Shown here: one piece after another, positions 54,516-64,000 of the stretch
Numbering within the stretch: position 1 is the stretch's first letter
How the letters are laid out: every line of letters starts with the position of its first letter
Source of the DNA: Apoderus coryli
Taxonomy: Eukaryota; Arthropoda; Insecta; Coleoptera; Attelabidae
Reading direction: 5' to 3'
DNA length: 64,000 bases
NCBI GenBank assembly: GCA_911728435.2
Contig: OU452207.1
Span: forward strand, 13,248,182-13,312,181
Notes under the pieces: model-generated
The model's input: the letters and a program-made list of their open reading frames with translations, nothing else
Told to the model about the DNA's origin: nothing
Databases searched by the model: none
Translations under genes and position numbers: made by a program

Positions 54516-55131
54516 AACGGAAATACATAAATTTATTCTAATGTATAACGTTACCCCTCACGGAACAACCGGTAAAAGTCATTCGGAATTACTTTTAAAA
54601 AGAAACATTAGAGATAAAATACCCTCAATAAATGATTTAGTACAGGAGAGACTAAATGAAGAAGCCTTAGATAACGATATCTTAAACAAACAGAAAGGGA
54701 AAGATAGAGAGGACTACGCTAGGGGCGGTAAACCAAGCGATATAACAATAGGAGATCAGGTTATCGTTCAAAATTTAATTACACCCAACAAGTTAATAAC
54801 TCAATTTGGTAAAGAGAAATATAAAGTAATTGAACGAAGGGGAAATGAAGTAACTCTTGCAGGGGAAGGAAAAATTGTTAAGCGACACATATCACACCTT
54901 AAGAGAGTCCCGGAATCTACCACAGTGAGTCAATCATCTATTGAGGTAGATAAAACTGATACGTCTCAAGAGAAATTTGACCAAACACATGGGGAGAACC
55001 ATCATCTCCAAGGAAATGATATTAACGGTGAACAACAACAAAACGGCATTGTGAACGTTAATAATGATCCCAAGGTTGAGTCTCTCAAATTGAAAAAGGT
55101 GGAGGGATTGTGGAGACCGGTGTCTAATTGA
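54514..55131 (+). CDS. Gypsy integrase C-terminal domain fragment
   Basis: Open from the LTR junction: KTEIHKFILMYNVTPHGTTG and SHSELLLKRNIRDKIPS (end of the integrase core and the GPF-like region), then a polar tail with GDQVIVQNL and HISHLKRVP, ending LWRPVSN inside the 3' LTR. Catalytic D, D and E are all upstream of the deletion, so the piece is inactive. The GDxV...L...HxxxLK pattern is usual for Gypsy integrase tails. Confidence 0.85.
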   Translation, partial: KTEIHKFILMYNVTPHGTTGKSHSELLLKRNIRDKIPSINDLVQERLNEEALDNDILNKQKGKDREDYARGGKPSDITIGDQVIVQNLITPNKLITQFGKEKYKVIERRGNEVTLAGEGKIVKRHISHLKRVPESTTVSQSSIEVDKTDTSQEKFDQTHGENHHLQGNDINGEQQQNGIVNVNNDPKVESLKLKKVEGLWRPVSN

Positions 55132-55475
55132 GATTAGAATTTATATTTCCCTTTTAAAATATTTAATCCTATTATCATATTTATGCATTTCGTTTCTTTT
55201 GTATAACATTTACCTAGTGTGTTATATCATATTATGATTCATTTTATAGTTAGTTATTTTATATGTAGCAAGTTAGAGTTAGTATTATTTAGGCAGGTGA
55301 ATAAGATGGTTGGCTAAACATATATTGTGTATTGAGTTTGTGATATAATAAAGTGTAAATTGCATACCGGTAGTATTATTTATTATTGTGAAGTAGTGCA
55401 AGAGATACGAATCGTATAAGTAATAGACGATTGATTAGTTAATCTGAAATAGGTGTATCCCCTTAGGGTACCACA
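55109..55475 (+). repeat. 3' LTR, complete
   Basis: 367 bp with TGTGG and CCACA ends. Overlaps the last codons of the integrase ORF, which stops inside the LTR at 55131. Confidence 0.9.
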
Positions 55476-55480
55476 GTCAT

Positions 55481-55985
55481 CATCAGGTTGAATTCCATTT
55501 TAAGAGAATTTGTGACCTAGATATTTCAATTCTTTTACCAAAAATGTATACTTGTTTTTATTAAATTTAATATTATGCTTTTTTGCAATATTCAAAACTT
55601 GTAAGAGCCTTCGATCATGCTCCTCTTTTGACCTCTTCTACACAACAATGTCATCGATATAAACATCGACCCCTTCGATATCAAATACGTCTTTGAATCG
55701 CCTATGAAAAATTTCACTAGCTGATGATATACCATAGGGCAATCTCAGAAATCGGTACCTGCCAAATGGGGTATTAAACGTGCATAGTTTCGAGCTTTCT
55801 TCATCTAATTTAATGGCCCAAAAGCCGTTGTTAACATCTAGCGAAGAGAAATATTTTGCTCCTGACATTTTGTGCGAAATTTCGTTAATGGTTGGTAAAG
55901 GGAAATACTCGCGCTTAATAGCCCTGGGATCAAGACAAATACGTATATCGCCGTTATCCTTTTTGACTAATACGAGTACCATTGT
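55481..55985 (-). pseudogene. Gypsy reverse transcriptase fragment
   Basis: VKKDNGDIRICLDPRAIKRE, FSSLDVNNGFWAIKL, TPFGRYRFLRLPYGISSA and the catalytic VYIDDIVV, followed after a stop by EEHDRRLLQVL and ELKYLGHKFSK. Palm and fingers are complete; the frame continues on the far side of the inserted LTR element. Confidence 0.92.
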
Positions 55986-56440
55986 ATTAACCCAGTCAGT
56001 GGGTTACTCCACTTTCTTTACGATATTATTGGTCTCTAACAAATATAATTTAGTTTTTAATTTATTGTAAAGTGGTAGAGGTATTTTTCGAGGTGTATGA
56101 ACAACAGGCTTAATTTCACGATTTAATCTGATCGCACATGGCTCACTAAGACAACCGATACCTGTAAAAATGTCCTTATAATTGTTTACAATATCTGTAT
56201 AATAATATTAGTATCTTTGTACATAAAATTCAAATTAAATTTTCCCAAAGAAGGAATAATTTCTTTTGTTAATGTTGTTCATTTTACCTTTGTTTTCTCT
56301 AAATTATTAATTGAGTATCCCAATTTATAAAAAAATTTGTGAGAAATTAGATTGCAAGCTGCACCTGTATGTACTTTACATGTAAGAACATTATTTTCAT
56401 TTACCTTAATATTAACAATCCATTTTTTATTATTTCTCGA

Positions 56441-56824
56441 TTATATGCAACCGACAAAATAATAGTCCACATCTTGATCCTCGGTTTCGACATAGTCACC
56501 ATCTGATTCACTTTTATTTTCAAAGTATTGATTAACATTATAAACACTTCTTTTAAAACACATTTTGGAAAAATTACCTTTCATTTTGCACACTCCACAC
56601 ACTGTTTTATATGATGGAAACCTAAACTTTTTATGCATTCCTCCACATCTTAGACAATCTTTTCTATAACCACTGGGCTGTGTACTTTCTTCATTTCTGT
56701 TTTTGTTTACCTTAGTAGCTTGTTTAAATGGTTTTTCAAAACGTTTTAACAATTGCACGTCCATTTGTGCTTCCTTTTGTATTTCTTGCAGTTGTTTTGA
56801 ATTCTCAATGGCACGAGCAATGTT
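56441..56824 (-). pseudogene. Gypsy gag zinc-finger region
   Basis: Reads AIENSKQLQEIQKEAQ, a basic linker, then CLRCGGMH and CGVCKMKGNFSKMC, a double zinc-knuckle with the histidine of the second replaced by asparagine, then acidic sequence. Continues the frame of 57602-58077 once the inserted non-LTR element is ignored. Confidence 0.8.
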
Positions 56825-57601
56825 CTGGAGAGAGTAAAAACAACAACTTTTCTTGGACTCACGGCTGATGAAACACTTACGTGGCATCAACATTGTGACA
56901 TTGTTGTGTCAAAGATCAACAAAATCTGTTTTCTTTTGAGGAGACTCAGGTCGGTGTTGGAGATGGGACACTTGTTGGGCTTGTACTATGCTCTGGTGGA
57001 GAGCAGACTGAGATATGGTATTGGCTTTTGGTTCTAGCGCAAGAATGAGTGAGATATTCCTTGCTCAAAAAAGGGTTATTCGATGCATGGCCCGTTTAAA
57101 TCAGAGGGACAGCTGTACACCGTTTTTTTCTAAATATAATATCCTAACTGTATATGGACTCTATGTGGTTACTCTTATTGAGTTCGTTCGCGGAAATGAA
57201 AGTAAAATAAAAAAACATGGAAATTACCATCAATACAGCACACGGCACGCCAATGACTTTTGTATACCTAATCATCGCCTAAATTTTAAACATAATTCAG
57301 CTTTGTTACAAGGCGTTCGACTATACAACAGTCTGCCTATAGAACTGAAAAATACTGAAAATAGACTATTTAAAACTAAATTAAAAAATTATGTTGTTGG
57401 CAAAGTGTTGTACAATACTAATAATTTTTTCAGTGCTTGGTTTGGTATTGTGTATGTTGTTACTTTGATTTGTTGTTTTTGTTAGTTACAATTTCATGTT
57501 TGGATTTTGTTATTTATTTTAGTTTAATTTATATTGACGAGGCTAATGTGATTTTTGATGTATTACCTAATAGCACAATAAAGATTTATTATTTATTTAT
57601 T
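56825..57601 (+). mobile_element. 5'-truncated non-LTR retrotransposon with target duplication ATGTT
   Basis: Inserted into gag between ATGTT at 56820-56824 and ATGTT at 57602-57606. It carries only the end of an ORF2 (FLGLTADETLTWHQHCD, LRRLRSVLEMGHLLGLYYAL, then after a shift near 57030 SARMSEIFLAQKRVIRCMA and PIELKNTENRLFKTKLKN) and a short 3' UTR with AATAAAG and a TTTATT-type tail. The C-terminal wording is CR1/Jockey-like, as at 2580-3199, but from a different family. Confidence 0.88.
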
Positions 57602-58077
57602 ATGTTAAGAGCCTCATCCAATTTGTATTCATTTTTTTCTAGCAGTCGTTGTCGAATTTCATCGGACAGTACATCACAGGTAAAGATACTTTTTATTAGA
57701 CTCTCCGATAATAGCCCAAATTCACAAGACTGAGCTTTATTCTTTAAATCAGTAGAGAATTCTTCAATACTTTGTCCTTGTTGCTGCTTAAGTGTGAAGA
57801 ACTTGTAGCGTTTAAATTCAACATTTCTTTTTGGCATGAACTGAAACTCGAATTTGGCAAGTAATGGTTCCAACTTGTCTTTTTCAGTTTCTAAAAAGGT
57901 AAACGTATTATAAATGCGGTAAGCTGCATCCCCTATATAATGAAGTAGTTGAGCACACTGAATTGTTTCCGATTTTTTGTCGTATTCACACGCTTTCTGG
58001 AATCGTTTTTTCCAGAATTTCCTTTTTTCAGCCTTGTTGCCTTCAAAACTCATTGGTGTAATACCATTCGAAGCCAT
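57602..58077 (-). pseudogene. Gypsy gag N-terminal region
   Basis: From ATG 58077: MASNGITPMSFEGNKAE, KRFQKACEYDKKSE, LLHYIGDAAYRIYNTF, FKRYKFFTLKQQQGQSIEEF and LDEALNI at the insertion point. Typical Gypsy Gag, open over 158 codons. A GGGCTCCGACCC-like sequence at about 58280 might be the primer-binding or LTR edge but is unproved. Confidence 0.88.
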
Positions 58078-58518
58078 ATTTTAGACTAATTTGTTGTTTT
58101 TTAATTATTTTAACCAAAACTCTAAAACTACCGATTATGCCATGTAAAGATAGTTATTTTGTTTTTATAATTATCGGTAGGTTTTCAATCAAACACATGT
58201 TTGGCATAGAATGAATTTTATTTATCAGACAACAAAACGCCGATAAGAAAAGAAACCATTTATAAAAATAAACTTATAAGGGTCGGAGCCCAACAAATTA
58301 GAATTCATCTTACAATTTGTCTGCCCTTAAGTATATTTCTAGAATTCTAGACTATTCGCAAAGTGGAACATACACTTTTTTGCATTTTATTGACTATTGT
58401 GTAGTGTGACATCTAGTGCCGAGTAGTGATACTATGTATTGTACTATTTACTATCTATTTCAGCTACCCACTATAGGTAGCCTTAGTTGTAATTAAATAT
58501 TTAGGAATTTCCACGTTG
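58078..58518. other. Spacer, probably Gypsy leader and flank
   Basis: AT-rich, no ORF. Likely holds the 5' leader of the Gypsy element; no second LTR found to define it. Confidence 0.4.
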
Positions 58519-58536
58519 CACAGTGGTACAAAAGCC
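58519..58536 (+). repeat. Transib-type terminus with CACAGTG heptamer
   Basis: CACAGTGGTACAAAAGCC, about 270 bp upstream of the Transib transposase start. CACAGTG equals the V(D)J recombination-signal heptamer, and Transib termini are known to start this way. Preceded by CGTTG, a possible 5-bp target duplication half; no matching right end was found. Confidence 0.55.
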
Positions 58537-58787
58537 TAAATAGCTGACCAAAACCATTAAAAAAGTTTTTCTAAAAATGCGGATTTTTAGAATTAAATAA
58601 GCTCGGCAACATAGTTGAGCATCGCGTAGCGTTAAACATACGTCAAAGACCTGTCGCGATCGCGATACTCAGTACGAAAGTGACGCTCCAACAAGTAGGA
58701 TCGTTAAACACGCACGCGTTTAAAAATAGCCTGTAGTTTGTGATTACATAAAAAAGTGTAGATTTAATTAATTTTTAATAAAACAAA

Positions 58788-60420
58788 ATGGCTGATGGTA
58801 GAGAAAGGTACGTAGTATTCGAAACTAATTTACGTAATACCTTACAAAGAATAAAAATGAAGTGCACCGAAGCGAGGATAAGTTTTTAGGCAAATTTCGA
58901 AACTGGCTAAACGAAGTGACTATTATGATCACTGACGATATACACAAACCAATTTCGAGTACTTCTAGAAGTGGTCGTCCTTCATGCTCTTTTTCCGAAT
59001 CTAGTGAGAGAACAAAGCGAAGAAAAACTGAGGAAATTCGTAAAGTAAGAAGTAACAATGAACTAGCGTATGCAACACAAATGAGGTTAAGAGTTGAGGG
59101 AAAAGTGGATTCTGCATATGTGTTACAGGACATTGCGTTTGGTACTCCTACTAAACCGTCCAAGTACAGAAAATCAATTAATTAAGTTCAAGAGAGAACA
59201 CTTTCTGGGGACGAAGCTTTAGCATTGCTAATTGAAACAAGACTTTCCAAAAATCAATATCAAATGCTTCGGCAAGCCAGCCGTGAAACGAATTGTAAAT
59301 TATTTCCGCATTATTTGAGCATCCTCAAAGCTAAAAAAAGATGTTACCCCGAAGACTCAGTTACTATAACAGAAAGTAAAGCATCTGTTCCAATTCAGGT
59401 ATTACTAGATCTGACAGTCGATCGAATTTTATTTCTGCAAAGCGATGTTATTCAAAGCCTTGCTTCAAAGAACGTCCGAAATTTGATATTAATTTGCAAA
59501 TGGGGATGTGACGGGACTTCTGTCCAAAGTAATTACAAAAAATAATTTTCTGAAGGATATTGTACTACGGATGCAAACATCTTGTTTAAGTCGCGTGTTC
59601 CTTTAGAACTCTCGTCTGTAGATGACATAACGGGTGATAAAATTATTGTTTGGAAAAATCCTCGCCCTTCATCAACACAATTTTGCCGTCATTGGATTAA
59701 GAATTCAATTTTTGCATGAAACTGCAGAATTAGTTCGACAAGAAGTTAATGAAATTCGCGAAGAAGAAAAACATCTGATTCCATTTCACTCTATATTCGG
59801 TGGTAAAGAAATAACAGTCAACTACAAGCTCCAATTTACAATGGTTGACGTGAAAGTGTACAATTCTGTGGCCAATACAACATCTTAGTCTTCGTTGTTA
59901 TCTTTGTGAAGCGGCTTCAAAAAATTTTAATAATTTAGAAAATATATTGAAAATATCGATAAACAAAGAAAGTTTGCAATGATTTCATAATTTCTAAATG
60001 GATAACATTTTTTGAGTGTTGCTTACAGATAGAGAAGAGTTTTCGTGAACAATTAAGGTTAATTGTAGACCAACCAAAACAAGGGTATGGGAGCAGTAAT
60101 GATGGAAATACGGCAAGACGTTTTTCGAAAATTCTACTATATCAGCTAGTATAACACGCGCGGACAAAAATTTGATAGGTTTTATATTATATTACAAACT
60201 ATTTCTTGAGGTTTTAAAGTTGATACAAAAAATTTTGAGACATACGCTTTAGATTCGGCCAAATTTTATGTACAACTTGATCCGTGGTACTATATGCCGA
60301 CTAGTGTTCATAAAATCCTCATGCAACGCGTTTATTCGAGAAAGTTCTGGTTCTGGCTAGTGTATTATTAGCAGCTAGCTCAGAACTTGAGATTAATCAG
60401 AGGGGGACTATAGATTTCGG
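58788..60420 (+). pseudogene. Transib (RAG1-related) transposase, decayed
   Basis: Blocks in order: KFRNWLNEV (58885), SGRPSCSFSESSERTKRRKT (58970), NELAYATQMRLRVEGKVDSA, TPTKPSKYRKS, LSKNQYQMLRQAS, KKRCYPEDSVTITESKA, then LICKWGCDGTS with the first catalytic Asp (59510-59512), IIVWKNPRPSSTQFCR, FLHETAELVRQEVNEI, YKLQFTMVDVKVYNSV, and YGSSNDGNTARRFFENSTIS (about 60087-60145), TRADKNLIG. This matches Transib, the DNA transposon family whose transposase shares its core with RAG1. At least six stops or shifts from 59180 onward; the final Glu region is not legible. Confidence 0.8.
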
Positions 60421-62286
60421 TCGATATGGTAGGTACTGCAAATAAAATCCAGAGGTTCGAGGCAGAAGTGGAATTAATGAAAATTATTATACTTAAACTA
60501 CAAGAAATACAGTACATCAAATTTTAAAGGCTTAGTTGATTCTTACTACCTACGAATAATTATCAAACAATTCGTAATAATCACAGTAAATACCAAACAA
60601 ATAAATTGAAAAATGAAAATGTTCAAAATACTTATTTCACCAAGAAATGTTACAGTATGTATTTATTAGCGTTGATACAGTCGTAGAAAATTAATAACTT
60701 AGATTTATGTAAAACGAAATATTAGCTGATAATAAAAATAAAGTTCACTTATCTTGTACACTGTACGTATCTTTTGATATCGACCGCAGAAAATGTTATG
60801 TGTTTACGCGAGCGGTCAAAAAAAGTTCATTCAGCCACACAAAGCAATAGGCCAAGCTACTCTAACGGTCGCACTCAATAGCAGCAAAACCACTTGGTGT
60901 TAGTGGCAAACACGCAGGGAAAAGACTATACCCAAAACATAACCAGATAAAGGCTACAAATTTATAAAACCGGATAACCCTTTACAGGGCTCCGCTACCT
61001 CCAAGTTTCTGTTAAATTTCAGGAAACTACTCCTTAAACATTCCACTCCTATTTAAGGCTTTATTATCTATTAACGTGCTATGTTTTAATGTTTCTTATA
61101 TCGCCCCTGAAGGCCTAGGACTCCTGTCCAACAAAATTTACCGTGCACCACAACTTCTTCTCGCACCAACTATACGGACAGGTCCGATGGTTTTTCCAAA
61201 TATGCAAATCCCTTTCGGATGGTTCAAGATACCAAAGAAAATATATTTAGAAAATTGAAACACGAACTTGATTTAATTAAAAGCACACCAAAACAGGAAG
61301 AAAAGTCAGATCATCACCGATCAGAATTAAAAATAACACACGTCAAACGAATGCCTTTTCTCTATTTTTCTGGAAAAGTACCACCAGCGTCTCCAAGAAC
61401 AAGAAAGTATGTGACGTCATCAGCTGTTTCACAAAAGAATAACTATCTAATCCCATGACTGGTTAAACACGAATTAGTATATAACATAATTAACATCAAA
61501 TAAATGAATGGAGATCGATAAGGTAAGCATAATAGAATATAACTGTAATAAAAGAATATAGATATCAAATACGCATAACCCTTCCATATCTTATTTCAAG
61601 CACGCCCGTGGAGTCACCAATAATACCCAGTCGCAGGAATTGCCAACGCAGACAGCAGGAACGATTCAATACTCGAAGCTTCACGAGCCCAAAATAAATT
61701 GCGTTTGGTTTGTTTATATTTTTACAAATTAATAGTACGTGAATGAAAACTACCTGTTGCGAAATAATAAGAATTATGTAATAAATTTAGATTTGATTTG
61801 GGGAACTTGTAATGTTCCATAACTTTACATTGTAAATTAAAGACAGACTACATCATATATATTTTCTTTATTAATTAAAGTACGTCTAATTCGTATCGTC
61901 TGTCTTTCCGTTCTGTTCTTCGGTCATCGTCCCTTGTCCTAAATTTTGTCCAAAACATATTTTGCTTACAACTAATGATATTAAGCACACAATTGTTTAG
62001 TTAAAATCCACTAGTAAACAAAGTGCATAGCGGTCTAGAATAAACAACAAGAATTAAATGCCCATCAAGAACTCAACCAATTAATAAACTTTAATCCACT
62101 TCTTACCTTACCACAAAGGCTGTTCACAACTTCCTAATGTGGAATTTAATGACCTTGTCACCAAAGTGAAAAAAACAAGACACATGGATGGATTTGTCAG
62201 GCATGTCGACTTGTGCGACCAACTAGCAGGCAAAACTTGGGAATACTTCACGGCCAGTCGCGGGAAATTCTGACCGGTCACGGGAG
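60421..62286. other. Mixed noncoding region
   Basis: No gene recognised. 61076-61258 and 61219-61458 are open on the plus strand for 60 and 79 codons but match no family. 60760-60990 is less AT-rich and unassigned. Confidence 0.35.
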
Positions 62287-62730
62287 GTGAATTTTAAGTT
62301 TCCCGAGGATATTGAAGGTTTGTTGACTAAGGATATTAATAACATGGTTGCACAGCTTTATAAATTGGTCGTGGAGCAGAGGAATGACATTCGTCATCTA
62401 ATTGAGAATTCCATACGCCACAAGGAAGAGATGACAAATAGTATTACGAATATTGCGGAAACAATAGAGCATGTTGAACTTGAAGTGGACAATTTAAAAG
62501 GTCGGATGGAACCTGTAAACGAGAGTGACTCTAATGCGAAAGTCAGCAACGAGGATGTTATAAATGAAATGGAAGAACGGTAGAGGCGTGAGAGGAACAT
62601 TATTATATATAAAATGCCTCTATCCCTCAATCAGCCCGATTCGGATACTGATGGTGTTCAGAATATCCTGAGCAGTATATGTCCGAATATTCAAATAAAT
62701 GACATAAAAATGTATAGGGGCGAGATAGTA
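62287..62730 (+). pseudogene. Non-LTR retrotransposon ORF1 fragment
   Basis: FPEDIEGLLTKDINNMVAQL and a long amphipathic coiled coil (EEMTNSITNIAETIEHVELE, VDNLKGRM) lead to EMEER, a TAG at 62581-62583, and in the same frame RRERNIIIYKMP, DGVQNILSSICPNI and DIKMYRG. A coiled coil followed by ExxxRRxNIIIxxxP is the classic RRM-type ORF1 of CR1/Jockey elements. Cut off at about 62725 where the next element starts. Confidence 0.78.
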
Positions 62731-62752
62731 TAGCACTGATTCTTAATTATTA

Positions 62753-63676
62753 ATGAGCACCAAATTGAGTATTGTAAATGAAATTCATAGGGGTGCTCGT
62801 CGAAATTTTCGACGTAGAAGAATAAATATTGTTGGATATGCAGATCTTTGGCAGCTTGATTTAGCAGACATTCAGCAATACGCGAGTATTAATAATGGAT
62901 ATAGGTATATTCTTGTAGTTATCAATTGTTTTTCAAAATTTGTGTGGGTGAAAGCATTAAAAAATAAAACAGGTGTTGAAGTAACCAATAAAATGAGAGA
63001 AATTTTAAACGAGGTGCATAAGAAGGAATTACCTAAGTACATACAGACAGACAATGGCACAGAATTTTATAATAAACACTTCTCGCAATTAATGAAATCA
63101 AATAAAATACATCATTATTCAGTCTTTAGTACAAAGAAGGCAGCCATTGTTGAACGTGTCGTTAGAACATTGAAAAATTGGTTGTATAAACAATTCTCGT
63201 TCAGGGGAAAATATGTGTGGACTGATATATTGGATGACATTGTAAAAACATATAATAATCGAATACATAGAACAACTGGTTTCGCCCCCGCCTCTGTTCT
63301 ACCCTCAACGAAAATTCCAGCTTATATCCAACGACGTGAACGTGTAAAAAAACCAAAATTTAAAACAAATGACATCGTGCGAATTTCGAAATATAAACAT
63401 ATCTTTGAGAAGGGCTATTTTTTTAATTGGACTGTAGAACTTTTTAAAATTGTAAAAGTGCGAAAATCTATACCAACCACTTATTATTTACATGATATGA
63501 ATGGGGTTCCAATACAAGGTTGTTTTTATGAATATAAACTATTGAAAACAAAAAATCCAGACAATTATTTAATCGAAAAAGTTGTGAGAAAACGTGATGA
63601 CAGAATCCTAGTTAAATGGTTTGGTTTTAATAGCACACACAACAGCTGGATACACAAAAATGATATGCTCAAATAA
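62753..63676 (+). CDS. Integrase with chromodomain, Polinton/Maverick-type (F54H12.3-like)
   Basis: 307 codons, intact, ATG 62753. N-terminus IVNEIHRGARRNF, without the HHCC zinc finger of retroviral-type integrases, then the DDE core: WQLDLADIQQY (Asp 36), YILVVINCFSKFVWV, IQTDNGTEFYN (Asp 100), AAIVERVVRTLKNW (Glu 134). A basic SH3-like part follows (FKTNDIVRISKYKHIFEKGY) and a C-terminal chromodomain-like segment (LIEKVVRKRDDRILVKWFGF, about 273-306, with W...H.SW). This layout is that of the c-integrase family found in Polinton/Maverick elements and in solitary insect copies. No polymerase, ATPase or capsid gene is seen nearby, but the window ends 324 bp downstream. Confidence 0.8.
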   Translation: MSTKLSIVNEIHRGARRNFRRRRINIVGYADLWQLDLADIQQYASINNGYRYILVVINCFSKFVWVKALKNKTGVEVTNKMREILNEVHKKELPKYIQTDNGTEFYNKHFSQLMKSNKIHHYSVFSTKKAAIVERVVRTLKNWLYKQFSFRGKYVWTDILDDIVKTYNNRIHRTTGFAPASVLPSTKIPAYIQRRERVKKPKFKTNDIVRISKYKHIFEKGYFFNWTVELFKIVKVRKSIPTTYYLHDMNGVPIQGCFYEYKLLKTKNPDNYLIEKVVRKRDDRILVKWFGFNSTHNSWIHKNDMLK

Positions 63677-64000
63677 CTATGTATATAATAAAAAAAACCC
63701 AATGTAGTATTCACAAAATATATTTTTAATAAAAATAAAAAAAGAAAACAAATGTTGAACGAATGAATAAAAATATTTAAATAAAATTACAAACATTATG
63801 TATACAATTTTCTTAAGTTTATTATAATACATAGTATTTAAATATATTACATTAAAATTAAATAAATACACGTATTACTATAAAATTTAATCTAATTACT
63901 AATCTAACTCAATATTCTATAAATTAATTAATGCATTATCAATAAGCATAATTATATATTATTCTAAATGTAACTACAACATGCAACATACTATTACTAA
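63677..64000. other. AT-rich 3' flank of the integrase ORF
   Basis: Very AT-rich with several AATAAA signals (for example near 63727 and 63779) that could end the integrase transcript. No terminal repeat seen. Confidence 0.45.

Larger units (their letters stand above)
54328..55475 (+). mobile_element. Internally deleted LTR retrotransposon with target duplication GTCAT
   Basis: Left: the first 188 bp of an LTR (54328-54515). Right: a full 367-bp LTR (55109-55475), TGTGGAGACC...GGTACCACA. Between them only the integrase C-terminus. GTCAT precedes the left end (54323-54327) and follows the right end (55476-55480). The outer duplication shows that the deletion happened after or during insertion of one element. 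Confidence 0.9.
53770..58077 (-). mobile_element. Degraded Ty3/Gypsy element split by two insertions
   Basis: Minus-strand parts in coding order: gag start (58077-57602), gag zinc finger (56824-56441), RT (55985-55476), RT end after the inserted LTR element (54327-54170) reading TEMPTPGDKKSIQRFLGIIN, then RNase H scraps (VDASQNG) and a linker piece (DTLSRTFIKDKDSF, about 54150). Coding sense runs straight across both insertions, which shows the order of events. LTRs were not found. Internal deletions remove protease and most of RNase H and integrase. Confidence 0.82.

Overview
The window is a piece of a metazoan nuclear genome, almost certainly an arthropod and most likely an insect. It is AT-rich, has spliced genes with GT-AG introns, and is packed with the transposon families usual in insects: CR1/Jockey-like, R2-like, Ty3/Gypsy, Penelope-like, Tc1/mariner, piggyBac, Harbinger, hAT and Transib. 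There are no operons, ribosome binding sites, CRISPR arrays or rRNA genes. Nearly everything recognisable is a mobile element at some stage of decay; a small PNRC-like gene and a nine-exon SAM-domain gene are the main exceptions.

Layout. 1-3.5 kb: 3' two-thirds of a nearly intact non-LTR retrotransposon. 4.3-5.3 kb: an older non-LTR fragment, a repeat cluster and a tRNA-like SINE head. 5.7 and 16.5 kb: matching Tc1-like ends with inner and outer repeats. 6.5 kb: PNRC-like ORF. 8.0-13.2 kb: a very young Gypsy element with LTRs that look identical and a 5-bp target duplication, inserted in a repeat that has a second copy at 31.4 kb. 14.0-14.8 kb: two exons of a broken SAM-domain gene. 16.6-19.3 kb: Penelope-like element with inverted ends and a hammerhead ribozyme. 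19.3-26.7 kb, minus strand: a nine-exon SAM-domain gene followed 37 bp later by a zinc-finger gene truncated by the Penelope element; the introns hold fold-back elements, one with hammerheads at both ends, and a long-TIR MITE. 26.9-27.9 kb: tandem duplication. 28.3-35.4 kb: SINE heads, two Harbinger systems with their DNA-binding partner genes, Gypsy scraps and a 146-bp perfect palindrome. 38.5-43.9 kb: piggyBac relic, then a zone rich in one hexamer that has been split by an intact mariner. 44-52 kb: R2-like, an uncharacterised transposon family, hAT and Tc1 relics. 52.7-53.8 kb: Penelope fragment flanked by two hammerheads. 53.8-58.1 kb: a minus-strand Gypsy split by two insertions, each with its own 5-bp target duplication. 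58.5-60.4 kb: a decayed RAG1-related Transib transposase beside a CACAGTG terminus. 62.3-63.7 kb: non-LTR ORF1 fragment and an intact integrase-chromodomain ORF of the Polinton/Maverick type.

Most interesting points: at least six hammerhead motifs with good pairing, all with self-complementary stem III sequences; the SAM plus zinc-finger gene pair, which looks like a possible two-gene mobile unit; the hexamer-rich zone; the young LTR and mariner insertions; and the Transib with an RSS-like heptamer. Family names come from reading motifs by eye; no alignments or searches were run.
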